A DNA stretch of 64,000 nucleotides. Origin: Ga0077527 sp964531455. Lineage in GTDB: Bacteria > Pseudomonadota > Gammaproteobacteria > Burkholderiales > SG8-41. Positions 32,608-41,820 of the stretch are shown piece by piece. The DNA lies in the NCBI GenBank assembly GCA_964531455.1, contig CAZHFZ010000006.1, positions 1 through 64,000 of the forward strand, in the 5' to 3' direction. The position numbers and the translations under genes were made by a program. Under the pieces are notes generated by a model. It was not told where the DNA came from and made no database searches. It saw only the letters and a program-made list of their open reading frames with translations. The stretch's first letter is position 1; every line of letters starts with the position of its first letter.

Positions 32608-33861
32608 ATGACTAAGGGCAATATTGAATCGCAGGCGGTAACGGCCCGGGGTGGCTTGCTGAGCAGATTGCAGCGATTTTTTGCCACGGAGTCAGCGCCC
32701 GGTGTCTTGCTGTTCATCGCAGCGGTACTGGCGATGGTGGTGGCCAATTCGCCGCTGGCGGCAGATTATCGGGGATTTCTCGATATTCCCATCGTGTTCA
32801 GTGCGGGCAGTTTTGCCATCGCCAAGCCTTTGTTACTGTGGGTCAATGACGGGTTGATGGCTCTTTTTTTCCTGCTTGTTGGTCTCGAACTCAAACGTGA
32901 ACTGCTTGAAGGCGAGCTTTCGGACATCAGGCAGGCGTTGTTGCCCGTGGCGGCCGCAATCGGCGGCATTGCGGGTCCGGCGCTGATTTATGCGGGCATG
33001 AATGCGGGCGATGATATTGCCATGCGCGGCTGGGCGATTCCTGCGGCCACGGACATTGCTTTCGCGCTCGGGGTGATCGCTCTGCTTGGCGACAGGGTTC
33101 CACGGGGGCTCAAGGTCTTCCTTCTGACCGTTGCCATCGTCGATGATGTGGGTGCGATCATCATCATTGCGTTGTTTTATTCAACTACACCGCCTGTCAT
33201 TACCCTAGTGGTGGCCGGTGCGGCGCTTGCCATACTAATACTGATGAACAAGGCTGGCGTCCGTCACATCTCGCCGTATCTGCTGGTCGGACTGGTGTTG
33301 TGGGTGGCGGTGCTCAAGTCGGGCGTGCATGCCACGCTGGCCGGCGTATTGCTGGCGCTGACGATACCCCTGAAGGATGACGGCAGCAGAAAAAAATCGC
33401 CGTCACGTCAACTGGAACATGACCTGCATATGCCGGTGGTGTTCGCCGTGCTGCCGCTGTTTGCCTTCGCCAATGCCGGCGTGTCTTTTCAGGGCATGTC
33501 AATTCAGGATTTCGGGCACTCGATCACGCTGGGCATTGCTTTGGGGCTGTTCCTGGGCAAACAAATCGGCGTCATGAGTGTAACTGCCCTGCTGGTCTAT
33601 CTGCGCGTGGCGCGGCTGCCGCAGGGGGCAACCTGGTTGAGTTTTTACGGGGTTGCATTGATCACGGGTATCGGCTTCACCATGAGTCTGTTTATCGGTG
33701 GACTGGCGTTCAAGGAGAATGCAGTCGAACTGGCTGTTGACGAGCGCGTTGGCATCCTGCTCGGTTCGGCTGTGTCCGCAGTTGTCGGCTATCTGGTGCT
33801 GCGCTTTGCCACATCCGGCAGGGCTGCTGCAGCCGACAAATCGCCAGGGCCAGCCTGGTAA
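32608..33861 (+). CDS. nhaA: Na+/H+ antiporter NhaA
   Basis: 417 residues, about 12 TM segments. The ion site shows TDIAFALGVIALLGDRVPRG and TVAIVDDVGAIIIIALFY, where the paired Asp residues are the catalytic DD of NhaA. The N-terminal MALFFLLVGLELKRELLEGE and C-terminal ITGIGFTMSLFIGGLAF are also family marks. It exchanges Na+ out for H+ in at alkaline pH. A tail of about 20 Ala/Gly-rich residues closes the protein. Together with the channel upstream it gives a path in and a path out for Na+. Confidence 0.97.
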   Translation: MTKGNIESQAVTARGGLLSRLQRFFATESAPGVLLFIAAVLAMVVANSPLAADYRGFLDIPIVFSAGSFAIAKPLLLWVNDGLMALFFLLVGLELKRELLEGELSDIRQALLPVAAAIGGIAGPALIYAGMNAGDDIAMRGWAIPAATDIAFALGVIALLGDRVPRGLKVFLLTVAIVDDVGAIIIIALFYSTTPPVITLVVAGAALAILILMNKAGVRHISPYLLVGLVLWVAVLKSGVHATLAGVLLALTIPLKDDGSRKKSPSRQLEHDLHMPVVFAVLPLFAFANAGVSFQGMSIQDFGHSITLGIALGLFLGKQIGVMSVTALLVYLRVARLPQGATWLSFYGVALITGIGFTMSLFIGGLAFKENAVELAVDERVGILLGSAVSAVVGYLVLRFATSGRAAAADKSPGPAW

Positions 33862-33897
33862 CTGGTTATGAGATAGAACCGGGACGGGAGCTTGTTG

Positions 33898-34446
33898 CTA
33901 AAAGCGTGGCTTGCGTGAAGCCTTTTTATAGCGTTTGACGCCTTCGTCGATTTCTTTCTTGGCTTCTTCGGAGCCGACCCAGCCGATGACCTTGACCCAT
34001 TTTCCGGGCTCAAGATCCTTGTAATGTTCAAAAAAGTGCGATATCTGCGCGATCGTGCTGGCCGGCAGATCCCTTGGCGACTGGATTTTTGAATACAGCG
34101 GAGTCAGCTTGTCGATCGGCGCGGCAAGAATCTTGGTGTCATCGCCGGCTTCGTCTTCCATTTTCAGCATGCCTACCGGACGGCAGCGCACCACAACCCC
34201 GGTAATCAACGGGACCGGAGACAGCACCAGAACATCGACCGGGTCGCCATCCCCTGAAAGGGTGTGCGGCACATAACCGTAATTGCACGGATATCGCATT
34301 GACGTTGACATGAAGCGATCAACGAACATGGCGCCAGTGGTTTTTTCCATTTCGTACTTGATCGGTTCGGCGTGCATCGGGATTTCAATGATCACGTTGA
34401 AGTCATTCGGTACATCGAAGCCTGAATTGACGCGGTCCAGATTCAC
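33898..34446 (-). CDS. ppa: Inorganic pyrophosphatase (family I)
   Basis: 182 residues from GTG 34446, preceded by GAGGAAAA. It shows FNVIIEIPMHAEPIKYEMEK, RYPCNYGYVPHTL, the signature DGDPVDVLVL with its metal-binding Asp residues, and KVIGWVGSEEAKKEIDEG. It hydrolyses PPi to two phosphates in the cytosol, needing Mg2+. It lies in the same window as a membrane PPase and a PPi-type phosphofructokinase, so soluble hydrolysis would compete with energy-saving PPi use. Confidence 0.97.
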   Translation of the reverse strand: MNLDRVNSGFDVPNDFNVIIEIPMHAEPIKYEMEKTTGAMFVDRFMSTSMRYPCNYGYVPHTLSGDGDPVDVLVLSPVPLITGVVVRCRPVGMLKMEDEAGDDTKILAAPIDKLTPLYSKIQSPRDLPASTIAQISHFFEHYKDLEPGKWVKVIGWVGSEEAKKEIDEGVKRYKKASRKPRF

Positions 34447-34548
34447 GGTGAATTTTCCTCGGTATGGATGTCCGCATTATAACGGCGCCGCCTGCCTTCG
34501 CAGGATGTACATGCTAGGATCACGGTTCGATTAATCAGGGAGTGTTAC

Positions 34549-35139
34549 ATGAAACTGTACATCACCAAGACCTCCGGCAATGCCTGGAAAGTGCGCCTGC
34601 TGCTGTCGATGCTGAAGCAGCCCTTCGAGACCATCGTTCTCGATTCCGACAAAAAGGAGCATAAAACCCCGGACTTTCTGAAACTCAATCCGCGCGGGCA
34701 GGTTCCGGTGCTGGTTGATGGCGATCAGGTATTCTGGGATTCGACCGCCTGCCTGGTCTACCTCGCACGAAAATACGGCGGCGAGCAGTGGCTGCCGACA
34801 GATGCCGTGGGCATGGCCGAGGTGCAGCAGTGGCTGGCGTTGTCCAACAACGAATTGCATTACGGATTACAGTGGGCGCGCGGCAAAAAGATCGGTATCC
34901 GCAGCCTCGGCGATTACGATGAATACGCCGCCTATGGCCGTACTGGCCTGACCGTTCTGGAAGAGCGTCTGAAATCAAATCAGTGGCTGGCCTGTGGACG
35001 GCCGACCATCGCCGATCTGGCCTGCTACTGCTACACCTCGGTATCACCGGAGGGCGGATTTGACCTGAACGCCCATCCGTCTGTTGCCGCGTGGCTCAAG
35101 CGCGTTGAAGCGCTGCCGGGCTGGATCAAGCGAGTTTGA
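34549..35139 (+). CDS. Glutathione S-transferase family protein
   Basis: 196 residues. N-terminal thioredoxin-like domain: MKLYITKTSGNAWKVRLLLS, FLKLNPRGQVPVLVDGDQVF with the cis-Pro, and WDSTACLVYLARKYGG with the glutathione-binding D-S pair. The C-terminal helical domain has CGRPTIADLACYCYTSVSPE, with the N-capping T-I-A-D motif. It would conjugate or reduce substrates with glutathione; substrate unknown. AGGGAG precedes ATG 34549. The FIST gene starts eight bases after its stop. Confidence 0.92.
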   Translation: MKLYITKTSGNAWKVRLLLSMLKQPFETIVLDSDKKEHKTPDFLKLNPRGQVPVLVDGDQVFWDSTACLVYLARKYGGEQWLPTDAVGMAEVQQWLALSNNELHYGLQWARGKKIGIRSLGDYDEYAAYGRTGLTVLEERLKSNQWLACGRPTIADLACYCYTSVSPEGGFDLNAHPSVAAWLKRVEALPGWIKRV

Positions 35140-35146
35140 TCCAGTC

Positions 35147-36250
35147 ATGCTGAACCGGTTTCGCCTCGGCCATGCCAGCAATTCCGACTGGCATGCCGCG
35201 GCGGATGCCTGCATTGCCCAGTTGGGCGGCGGTGCAGGCAATCTGGGCTTTGTCTACGTCACTGATTTTTTTGCCGATGCGCTTCCGGAGATTCATCGCC
35301 ATCTAGCCGCAAAAACCGGCGTGGAGCACTGGACCGGCACGGCCGGCATCGGTATCTGTGCAACCAATACTGAATATCTGGATCAACCGGCGATGGTCCT
35401 GTTGACGGGGGACTTCGACAGCGACAGTTTCCGAACCTTCGGCCGCGGTCAGTCATTGCCCGAAGCCGCCGACCTGATGTGCGGCGGTGCGCCCGCCAGC
35501 ATTGCCGTGGTCCACGGCGATCCGCTGCGCGGCGATATTGCGAAACAGCTTGTGAAGCTGGCCACATACACCGAGACCGGGTTTCTGGTCGGCGGTCTGG
35601 CGAGTTCGCGACGCGGCCTGCCGTTTCTGGCAGACGGTCCGGCGGCAGCCCCCTTGTCCGGCGTAGCCTTCTCCGATTCAGTTGTGGTTGCTACCCGGCT
35701 GACCCAGGGCTGTTCTCCAGTGCGTGTGGCGCATGAAGTCACGGGTGCGCAGAACAATATCGTGCTTGAGCTTGACGGCCGTCCCGCGCTTGACGTGCTG
35801 CGCGAGGATGTCGGCATCAGCGGGGATGAAGACCTGTCGCGGCTGGGCGGGCAGATTTTTGTCGGATTGTCGATCGCCGGCAGTGACACTGCGGAATATC
35901 TTGTTCGCAACCTGATTGGAATTGACCCCGGCAACCGCTTGATTGCGATTGGCGATCTGGTCAGCAAGGGCCAGCGCTTGCAGTTTTTTCGCCGTAACCG
36001 TGATACGGCGCGTGCGGATATGGTGCGAATGCTGGACAGCATTCGTGAAGGACTCTACACACCGCCGCGCGGCGCGTTGTATTACTCCTGCCTCGGTCGC
36101 GGCGGCGCATTGCTTGGTGGTGATTCGGAAGAACTGCGCATGATTCAAGCCGCTCTTGGGGACGTGCCCCTGGCCGGTTTTTTCGGTAATGGCGAGATAT
36201 CGCACAATCGGCTGTATGGCTATACTGGGGTGCTTACACTCTTTCTCTGA
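35147..36250 (+). CDS. FIST N/C domain sensory protein
   Basis: 367 residues. The N-terminal FIST domain starts at LNRFRLGHASNSDWHAAADA and continues through GNLGFVYVTDFFADAL, WTGTAGIGICATN and GFLVGGLASSRRGLPFLADG. The C-terminal FIST_C domain has AHEVTGAQNNIVLELDGRPA, NPGNRLIAIGD-like sequence at IDPGNRLIAIGDLV, and the typical end ALYYSCLGRGGALLGG with VPLAGFFGNGEI. FIST domains bind small ligands, probably amino acids, in signal transduction. Here there is no fused output domain, and no kinase or chemoreceptor next to it. ATG 35147 has no clear Shine-Dalgarno site and may be coupled to the GST gene. Confidence 0.88.
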   Translation: MLNRFRLGHASNSDWHAAADACIAQLGGGAGNLGFVYVTDFFADALPEIHRHLAAKTGVEHWTGTAGIGICATNTEYLDQPAMVLLTGDFDSDSFRTFGRGQSLPEAADLMCGGAPASIAVVHGDPLRGDIAKQLVKLATYTETGFLVGGLASSRRGLPFLADGPAAAPLSGVAFSDSVVVATRLTQGCSPVRVAHEVTGAQNNIVLELDGRPALDVLREDVGISGDEDLSRLGGQIFVGLSIAGSDTAEYLVRNLIGIDPGNRLIAIGDLVSKGQRLQFFRRNRDTARADMVRMLDSIREGLYTPPRGALYYSCLGRGGALLGGDSEELRMIQAALGDVPLAGFFGNGEISHNRLYGYTGVLTLFL

Positions 36251-36281
36251 TCCTGTTGTTAACAGAGGTGTTGGAGATTAA

Positions 36282-37025
36282 ATGGCCGATAGCGTTCACA
36301 TTACACGTTTTCTCAGTGAGCTCAGCCTGACCTGGCCAGACATTACGGGCATTGTTTTCTTTGTTTGTTCATGGGTCGGTTACGCGCTGTTTGCGCAGCG
36401 GCATGCCCGCACCGTCCCCTCCCTGCACAACACGATGGACCGCTATCGGCGGGAGTGGATGCTGCGCATGATCGAGCGCGACAACCGCATGGTTGACGTC
36501 AATATCATGCGTAATCTGACCCGCAGCTCGCAGTTCTTCGCATCAACAACCATGCTGGTGCTCGGCGCCCTGATTGCCCTGCTGGGTTACGTGCAGCAGG
36601 CAATGGATGTGGTCTCCGGGCTGCCTTTTACGGTCAAGGCATCGACTCGTCTGCTGGAGATCAAGGTCGTGATGATGGTGCTGATTTTTGTCTATGCGTT
36701 TTTCAAGTTTTCCTGGGCAATACGCCAGCTTGGATTCTCTTCGACATTGATCGGCGCCGTGCCCAAGCCGCCGAAGGATAATCCGGAGCAATATGCCGCA
36801 CGCATCAACAGGATCGCGGCAGTCACATCCTACGCAGGCACTAATTTCAATGACGGCCTGCGTGCATATTATTTTGCGCTGGCTGGCATGACCTGGTTCC
36901 TTCATCCCTATTTGATGCTGATTGCGACGGCATGGGTTGTTTATGTGCTGTACCACCGCGAGTTTGCTTCCCGGACGTTGCACGCTTTGACGGGGGAAGA
37001 TTCGACGCCGGGTACCGGCGCCTGA
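36282..37025 (+). CDS. DUF599 family membrane protein
   Basis: 247 residues with about four hydrophobic segments: DITGIVFFVCSWVGYALFA, STTMLVLGALIALLGYVQ, IKVVMMVLIFVYAFFKFSWA and YYFALAGMTWFLHPYLMLIA. The first cytoplasmic loop has MDRYRREWMLRMIERDNRMV, the usual DUF599 hallmark of a long charged loop. Function is unknown for the family. GGAG precedes ATG 36282. It follows the FIST gene by 31 bases and may share its transcript. Confidence 0.9.
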   Translation: MADSVHITRFLSELSLTWPDITGIVFFVCSWVGYALFAQRHARTVPSLHNTMDRYRREWMLRMIERDNRMVDVNIMRNLTRSSQFFASTTMLVLGALIALLGYVQQAMDVVSGLPFTVKASTRLLEIKVVMMVLIFVYAFFKFSWAIRQLGFSSTLIGAVPKPPKDNPEQYAARINRIAAVTSYAGTNFNDGLRAYYFALAGMTWFLHPYLMLIATAWVVYVLYHREFASRTLHALTGEDSTPGTGA

Positions 37026-37042
37026 CGTTCGAGGGGAATTCG

Positions 37043-38116
37043 GTGTCCGTATTGCTGTTACTTGATAACGACGATATTTCCAAAGTCATTGATGTCGCCG
37101 ATTGTCTTCAGGCGCTTGATGGGATGTATCGTGCCGTAGCGGCGGGGCGGGCATTTGAAGGCACGCGCAGTCAGACCCATGTTCCTCTTGAAGAGCCTGA
37201 TATCGACTATTGCCTCAAGACCATGGATGGCGCCATATCCGGCTCCGGTTACATGGTGTTCCGGCTGACCTCAGACATCATCGACAGTCGTGCCGTAAAC
37301 GGCGTTCGCCGTCGTGAGAAACTCCCGCGCGGTCCCGGTGGCCGCTATTGCGGCCTGATTGTTGTGTTTTGCACGAAAACGCTGGCACCGGTTGCAGTAT
37401 TGCATGACGGGTACATTCAACTGGTGCGCGTCGCCTGTACCGGTGCGCTGAGCACCCGTTGCCTTGCCCGCGATGATGCGGGCGATCTTGCCTTGCTGGG
37501 TTCCGGGGCGCAGGCTTGGTGGCATCTTGTGGCCATGAGCAAGGTCCGCCAGCTGCGGGGGGTGCGCGTATTCAGCCCGAATCCGCAGAATCGCAATGCA
37601 CTGGCCGAGCGAGCCGTGCGCGAGCTTGGTTTGAATGTGCGTGCAGTCGACTGTGCACGTTCGGCAGTTGAAGGCGCTGATCTGGTTGTTGCGGCCACAA
37701 ATGTCAGTGAACCCATACTCCATGGTGAGTGGCTTTCCCCGGGTGCCCATGTTGTTTCCATCGTTAGCGGTGACAAATCAGCGCCGCGACGTGAGATCAA
37801 TGACGAGGTAGTACGTCGTTCTTCCCGGGTGGTTGCGCACTGGAAAAAGGGTGCCATGCATCATCAGACCGGCGATCTTGCCGGCCCGGTTGCTGCGGGC
37901 GTACTGAATTGGGACGACGTGGTTGACCTGAGTGATGTCGTGTCCGGAAAAGTGCCCGGACGCGAGCATCGTGATGACATCACCCTGTTCAAGAATAACG
38001 GCGGTATGGGGTTGCAGTTTGCGGCTATTGCACCGGCTGTCTACCAGCGGGCACGTGAGGCCGGTATCGGGAAGGCGTTACCGGTGGAATGGTTCCTCGA
38101 GGAAATGAAGCCTTGA
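37043..38116 (+). CDS. Ornithine cyclodeaminase / mu-crystallin family protein
   Basis: 357 residues from GTG 37043, preceded by GAGGGG. N-terminal substrate domain: ISKVIDVADCLQALDGMYRA and a dimer strand with APVAVLHDGYIQLVRVACTG. The Rossmann domain has LALLGSGAQAWWHLVAMSKV, GVRVFSPNPQNRNALAERAV, ADLVVAATNVSEPILHG and GAHVVSIVSGDKSAPRREIN. Members deaminate ornithine to proline or reduce ketimines and imino acids with NAD(P)H; the exact substrate cannot be told. An in-frame ATG at 36932 lies deep in the upstream gene and is rejected. Confidence 0.9.
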   Translation: MSVLLLLDNDDISKVIDVADCLQALDGMYRAVAAGRAFEGTRSQTHVPLEEPDIDYCLKTMDGAISGSGYMVFRLTSDIIDSRAVNGVRRREKLPRGPGGRYCGLIVVFCTKTLAPVAVLHDGYIQLVRVACTGALSTRCLARDDAGDLALLGSGAQAWWHLVAMSKVRQLRGVRVFSPNPQNRNALAERAVRELGLNVRAVDCARSAVEGADLVVAATNVSEPILHGEWLSPGAHVVSIVSGDKSAPRREINDEVVRRSSRVVAHWKKGAMHHQTGDLAGPVAAGVLNWDDVVDLSDVVSGKVPGREHRDDITLFKNNGGMGLQFAAIAPAVYQRAREAGIGKALPVEWFLEEMKP

Positions 38117-38132
38117 ATAGTGCTGACACAAA

Positions 38133-38160
38133 AAAACGGCCGGGTTTTCCCGGCCGTTTT
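38133..38160. terminator. Bidirectional Rho-independent terminator
   Basis: AAAACGGCCGGG, loop TTTT, CCCGGCCGTTTT. The perfect 12-base stem with A and T flanks lies between the convergent genes ending at 38116 (+) and 38178 (-), and can serve both. Confidence 0.93.
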
Positions 38161-38177
38161 GATTGGAGCTGTGCTGA

Positions 38178-40247
38178 TTACAGCAAGGGCACGATCAGCA
38201 GCGCCACGATGTTGATGATCTTGATCAGCGGGTTGATCGCCGGGCCGGCCGTGTCCTTGTAGGGATCGCCAACGGTGTCGCCGGTGACCGCAGCCTTGTG
38301 GGCTTCGGAACCTTTGCCGCCGTGGTTGCCGTCCTCGATGTATTTCTTGGCGTTATCCAACGCGCCGCCGCCAGTACACATGGAGATGGCGACGAACAGG
38401 CCGGTGACGATGGTGCCCATCAGCATGCCACCCAGGGCCTGGATGCCTGCATCCTTGCCCATCAGTGCGCCGACGATGAAAGCCACAGCGACCGGAGCCA
38501 GCACCGGCAGCAGCGAGGGGGCAATCATTTCCTTGATTGCTGCACGTGTCAGCATGTCCACCGCGCGCGAATAATCAGGCTTGGCGGTGCCTTCCATGAT
38601 GCCGGGGATCTCCTTGAACTGGCGGCGTACTTCGACAACCACTGAACCCGCAGCACGGCCGACGGCTTCCATCGCCATTGCGCCGAACAGGTAGGGGATC
38701 AGTCCACCGACAAACAAGCCGATGATGACGGCCGGGTTCGACAGGTCAAAGGTGATGACGCGGCCGGTTTCCTCGATCTTGTGGGTGTAGTCGGCGAACA
38801 GCACCAGTGCGGCAAGGCCGGCGGAGCCGATGGCGTAACCCTTGGTCACCGCCTTGGTGGTGTTGCCCACGGCGTCGAGCGGGTCGGTTACGTCACGCAC
38901 GGACTTCGGCATTTCCGACATTTCGGCGATACCGCCGGCGTTGTCGGTGATCGGGCCGTAGGCGTCGAGGGCGACAATGATCCCGGCCATCGACAGCATG
39001 GAGGTCGCGGCGATGGCGATGCCGTAGAGACCGCCCAGCGTGTAGGCGACGTAAATGGCTACGCAAACTGCAAGCACGGGCCAGGCGGTGGAACGCATCG
39101 AAACGCCGAGGCCGGCGATGATGTTGGTGCCGTGACCGGTGGTGGAGGCCGCTGCAACGTGCTGCACCGGTGCATATTGCGTGCCGGTGTAGTACTCGGT
39201 GATCCACACCAGGAAGGCGGTCAGCACGAGGCCGACAACAGCGCTGCCGTAGAGCTTCATCACTGACAGTTCGGGGTAATGCTCGCTGATGTTGCCGAGC
39301 ATCCAGCTGGTGATCGGGTAGAACGCGATCAGCGCGAGCACGCCGGCAACGATCAGGCCGCGGTAGAGTGCGCCCATGATGTTTTTGCCGTCGGAGGTCT
39401 TCACGAAGAAGGCGCCGATGATCGAGGCGATGATGGCGAAGCCGCCGAGCACCAGCGGATACATCACTGCGCCCTGTACAACTTCAAGTTTTGGAAGCAT
39501 CAGCGCAGCCAGAACCATGGTCGCGATGATCGTGACCGCGTAGGTCTCGAACAGGTCGGCGGCCATGCCGGCGCAGTCGCCAACGTTGTCGCCAACGTTG
39601 TCGGCGATCACTGCCGGGTTGCGCGGGTCATCTTCGGGAATGCCGGCTTCGACTTTGCCCACCAGGTCGGCACCGACGTCAGCGCCCTTGGTGAAAATGC
39701 CGCCGCCCAGGCGGGCGAAGATTGAAATCAGTGAGGAACCGAATGCAAGGCCGATCAGCGGCTTGATGACGTCGCTCATTTTTGCGCCGTCTGCTGCATT
39801 GTTGGTCAGATACCAGAAGAACAGCACGGTGCCGAGCAGTCCCAGGCCAACCACCAGCATGCCGGTGATGGCACCGCCGCGGAATGCAATGTCCAGTGCG
39901 GGATTGATGCCGTTGCGTGCGGCTTCGGCGGTGCGCACATTGGCGCGCACCGAAACGTTCATTCCGATGTAACCGGCCAGGCCTGACAAAACTGCACCGA
40001 CGGCAAAAGCTGCCGCGGTAGTGCCGCCGAGGGCAATCCAGATCAGCACAAACAAAATCGCGCCGACGATGCCGATCGTGGTGTACTGGCGGTTGAGATA
40101 GGCCTTGGCGCCGGCCTGGATGGCCGCTGCGATTTCGCGCATGCGGTCATTGCCGTCGGGCTGCGCGACGATCCAGCGGATCGACACGACGCCATAGACG
40201 AGCGCGGCGATGGCGCAGACCAGCGCAAAGATCAAACCATTCGTCAT
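38178..40247 (-). CDS. hppA: Membrane-bound proton-translocating pyrophosphatase, K+-insensitive type
   Basis: 689 residues, about 16 TM segments. The substrate loops are textbook: GGGIFTKGADVGADLVGKVE, IPEDDPRNPAVIADNVGDNV, GDCAGMAADLFETYAV, and near the C-terminus the AAVTGDTVGDPYKDTAGPAI loop. The K+ determinant reads GNTTKAVTKGYAIGSAG; Lys in GNTTKA marks the K+-independent H+-pumping branch (K+-dependent enzymes have Ala). It couples PPi hydrolysis to proton export across the inner membrane. TAGGAG precedes ATG 40247. Upstream on the same strand lie a phosphofructokinase and adk. Confidence 0.97.
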   Translation of the reverse strand: MTNGLIFALVCAIAALVYGVVSIRWIVAQPDGNDRMREIAAAIQAGAKAYLNRQYTTIGIVGAILFVLIWIALGGTTAAAFAVGAVLSGLAGYIGMNVSVRANVRTAEAARNGINPALDIAFRGGAITGMLVVGLGLLGTVLFFWYLTNNAADGAKMSDVIKPLIGLAFGSSLISIFARLGGGIFTKGADVGADLVGKVEAGIPEDDPRNPAVIADNVGDNVGDCAGMAADLFETYAVTIIATMVLAALMLPKLEVVQGAVMYPLVLGGFAIIASIIGAFFVKTSDGKNIMGALYRGLIVAGVLALIAFYPITSWMLGNISEHYPELSVMKLYGSAVVGLVLTAFLVWITEYYTGTQYAPVQHVAAASTTGHGTNIIAGLGVSMRSTAWPVLAVCVAIYVAYTLGGLYGIAIAATSMLSMAGIIVALDAYGPITDNAGGIAEMSEMPKSVRDVTDPLDAVGNTTKAVTKGYAIGSAGLAALVLFADYTHKIEETGRVITFDLSNPAVIIGLFVGGLIPYLFGAMAMEAVGRAAGSVVVEVRRQFKEIPGIMEGTAKPDYSRAVDMLTRAAIKEMIAPSLLPVLAPVAVAFIVGALMGKDAGIQALGGMLMGTIVTGLFVAISMCTGGGALDNAKKYIEDGNHGGKGSEAHKAAVTGDTVGDPYKDTAGPAINPLIKIINIVALLIVPLL

Positions 40248-40468
40248 GATTGCTCCTAAACTATTGTTTTAATTGAAAAATTTATCCGGCGCGACGCCGA
40301 AAGCCGCGCTAGGGTGCCTTGATTTCGGCTCCAGCGCAAGACTTCCCGTTAACCGTTTCCCCGGTCGGCATCCCCAAACACCGCATTTCTTGATGTCTTC
40401 CCGGTGGCTCACAGCCATTGGCCGTGCGTCCAAAAGACTCCGGACTGGATCAAGTTTGCAGGATTCGC

Positions 40469-40497
40469 ATTATAGAACCCTCGCTCCCCGGCTGCAC
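40469..40497 (-). promoter_or_regulatory. Possible sigma-70 promoter for hppA
   Basis: On the minus strand GTGCAG, a 17-base spacer and TATAAT lie about 220 bases upstream of hppA. The -10 is perfect, the -35 weak. The whole 279-base gap 40248-40526 has no other clear feature apart from an AT-rich patch just before the hppA ribosome site. Confidence 0.35.
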
Positions 40498-40526
40498 CTG
40501 CGTCAGCAGTCTTTCCGGCTAAAACC

Positions 40527-41798
40527 TCAGGCTTTGCTGCCACGCCATGTGGACTCCAGCCGGCAAGGCACGGATTTTAGTTGCAGGCGGGTGTGTACCG
40601 GCAACCCGTTGGCGAATGGCGGCCAGGCTTCGCCGCGTATCAGGGGTTCGAGGTAACGGCGGGCGCGTGCGGTCAGACGCCAGCCATCGGGCGTCATGAA
40701 TCCCCGCGGCAGGCGCTTTTCCCGGTTCATGATGGCACCGACCGGTGCCGGCACGACACGCCAGCGATAAGGGTGGTCGCTGACGCGTTGTATCACCGGC
40801 ATCACGCTGCTAAGGTCCTTGAGCGCATAACGCACGGCCGCTTCGCCCACTGCATAAGCCTGTTCGACATCGGTTTGCGAGGCCAGGTGGCGTGCCGAGC
40901 GCTGCACGTAATCCAGTACGCTCCAGTGCACTTTCACGTTCAGCGCGCTGCGCACCATGGCGGCGATAATCGGGGCTACGCCGCCGAGTTGTTCGTGCCC
41001 GGGGATGCCGTCCCCGCCGGCCTGTGTGAGGCGGCGACCGTCGCGCAACTGCAGCCCTTCGGCAACAGCCACCGCGCACCAGCCGTGTCGCGCGATGCGT
41101 TCCTTAACCGCGGCAAGGAAACGTTTGCGGTCGAAGTGGATTTCCGGCACCAGCAACAATAGCGGACCGTCTTCGCCACCGGGCCGCGCCAGCCCGCAGG
41201 CCGCGGCAATCCAGCCGGTGTAACGGCCCATGACTTCCATCACGAACACCTTGGTCGAACTGTTGGCCATTGAAGCGAGGTCGGCCATCGCTTCGTGCAT
41301 GCTGGTCGCGACGTATTTGGCGACTGAACCGAACCCCGGGCTCGAATCAGAGCGTACGATGTCGTTGTCTATGGTTTTAGGTATTGCGATGGATACCACG
41401 GGCCAGCCCAGCCGCGGCAGGATGGTTGCGACCTGATGTGCGGTTTGTGCCGATCCATTGCCGCCGTTGTAGAAAAAGAAGCCGATGTTGTGGGCACGGA
41501 ACACTGCGGCCAGACGTTCGAAATCGGCACGGCCCTGCGGCATCGACGGCAGGTCGTGGCGGCAGGAACCGAAGGCCCCGCCCGGTGTATGCAGCAATGC
41601 GCGGATCGCCGCCGCTGGCTCCGCTGACGTGTCGATCAGGTCTTCCTTCAGCGCGCCGAGGATGCCGTTGCGTGCCGCATAGATGCGGCCAATGTGTTTT
41701 TTGTGGCGACGTGCCGTTTCAATCACGCCGCAGGCTGAGGCGTTGATTGTTGCGGTGACGCCGCCCGACTGGGCGTAGAGGGCGTTCAGGGCGGGCAC
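40527..41798 (-). CDS. 6-phosphofructokinase, probably PPi-dependent
   Basis: 423 residues from GTG 41798. It shows NALYAQSGGVTATINASACG, RNGILGALKEDLIDT, FFFYNGGNGSAQTAHQVATI, the active-site loop IPKTIDNDIVRSDSSPGFGS, FVMEVMGRYTGWIAAACGLA and LLLVPEIHF. The donor site is mixed. Lys in PKTIDND is the PPi-PFK hallmark, but the phosphate loop is GGNGS, neither GGDDS (PPi) nor GGDGS (ATP). Context with hppA and ppa favours PPi. It converts fructose-6-phosphate to the 1,6-bisphosphate, reversibly if PPi is used. It starts 22 bases after adk and is probably co-transcribed with it. Confidence 0.85.
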   Translation of the reverse strand: MPALNALYAQSGGVTATINASACGVIETARRHKKHIGRIYAARNGILGALKEDLIDTSAEPAAAIRALLHTPGGAFGSCRHDLPSMPQGRADFERLAAVFRAHNIGFFFYNGGNGSAQTAHQVATILPRLGWPVVSIAIPKTIDNDIVRSDSSPGFGSVAKYVATSMHEAMADLASMANSSTKVFVMEVMGRYTGWIAAACGLARPGGEDGPLLLLVPEIHFDRKRFLAAVKERIARHGWCAVAVAEGLQLRDGRRLTQAGGDGIPGHEQLGGVAPIIAAMVRSALNVKVHWSVLDYVQRSARHLASQTDVEQAYAVGEAAVRYALKDLSSVMPVIQRVSDHPYRWRVVPAPVGAIMNREKRLPRGFMTPDGWRLTARARRYLEPLIRGEAWPPFANGLPVHTRLQLKSVPCRLESTWRGSKA

Positions 41799-41820
41799 GA
41801 AACGGGTCTGCCGCCGCGAA

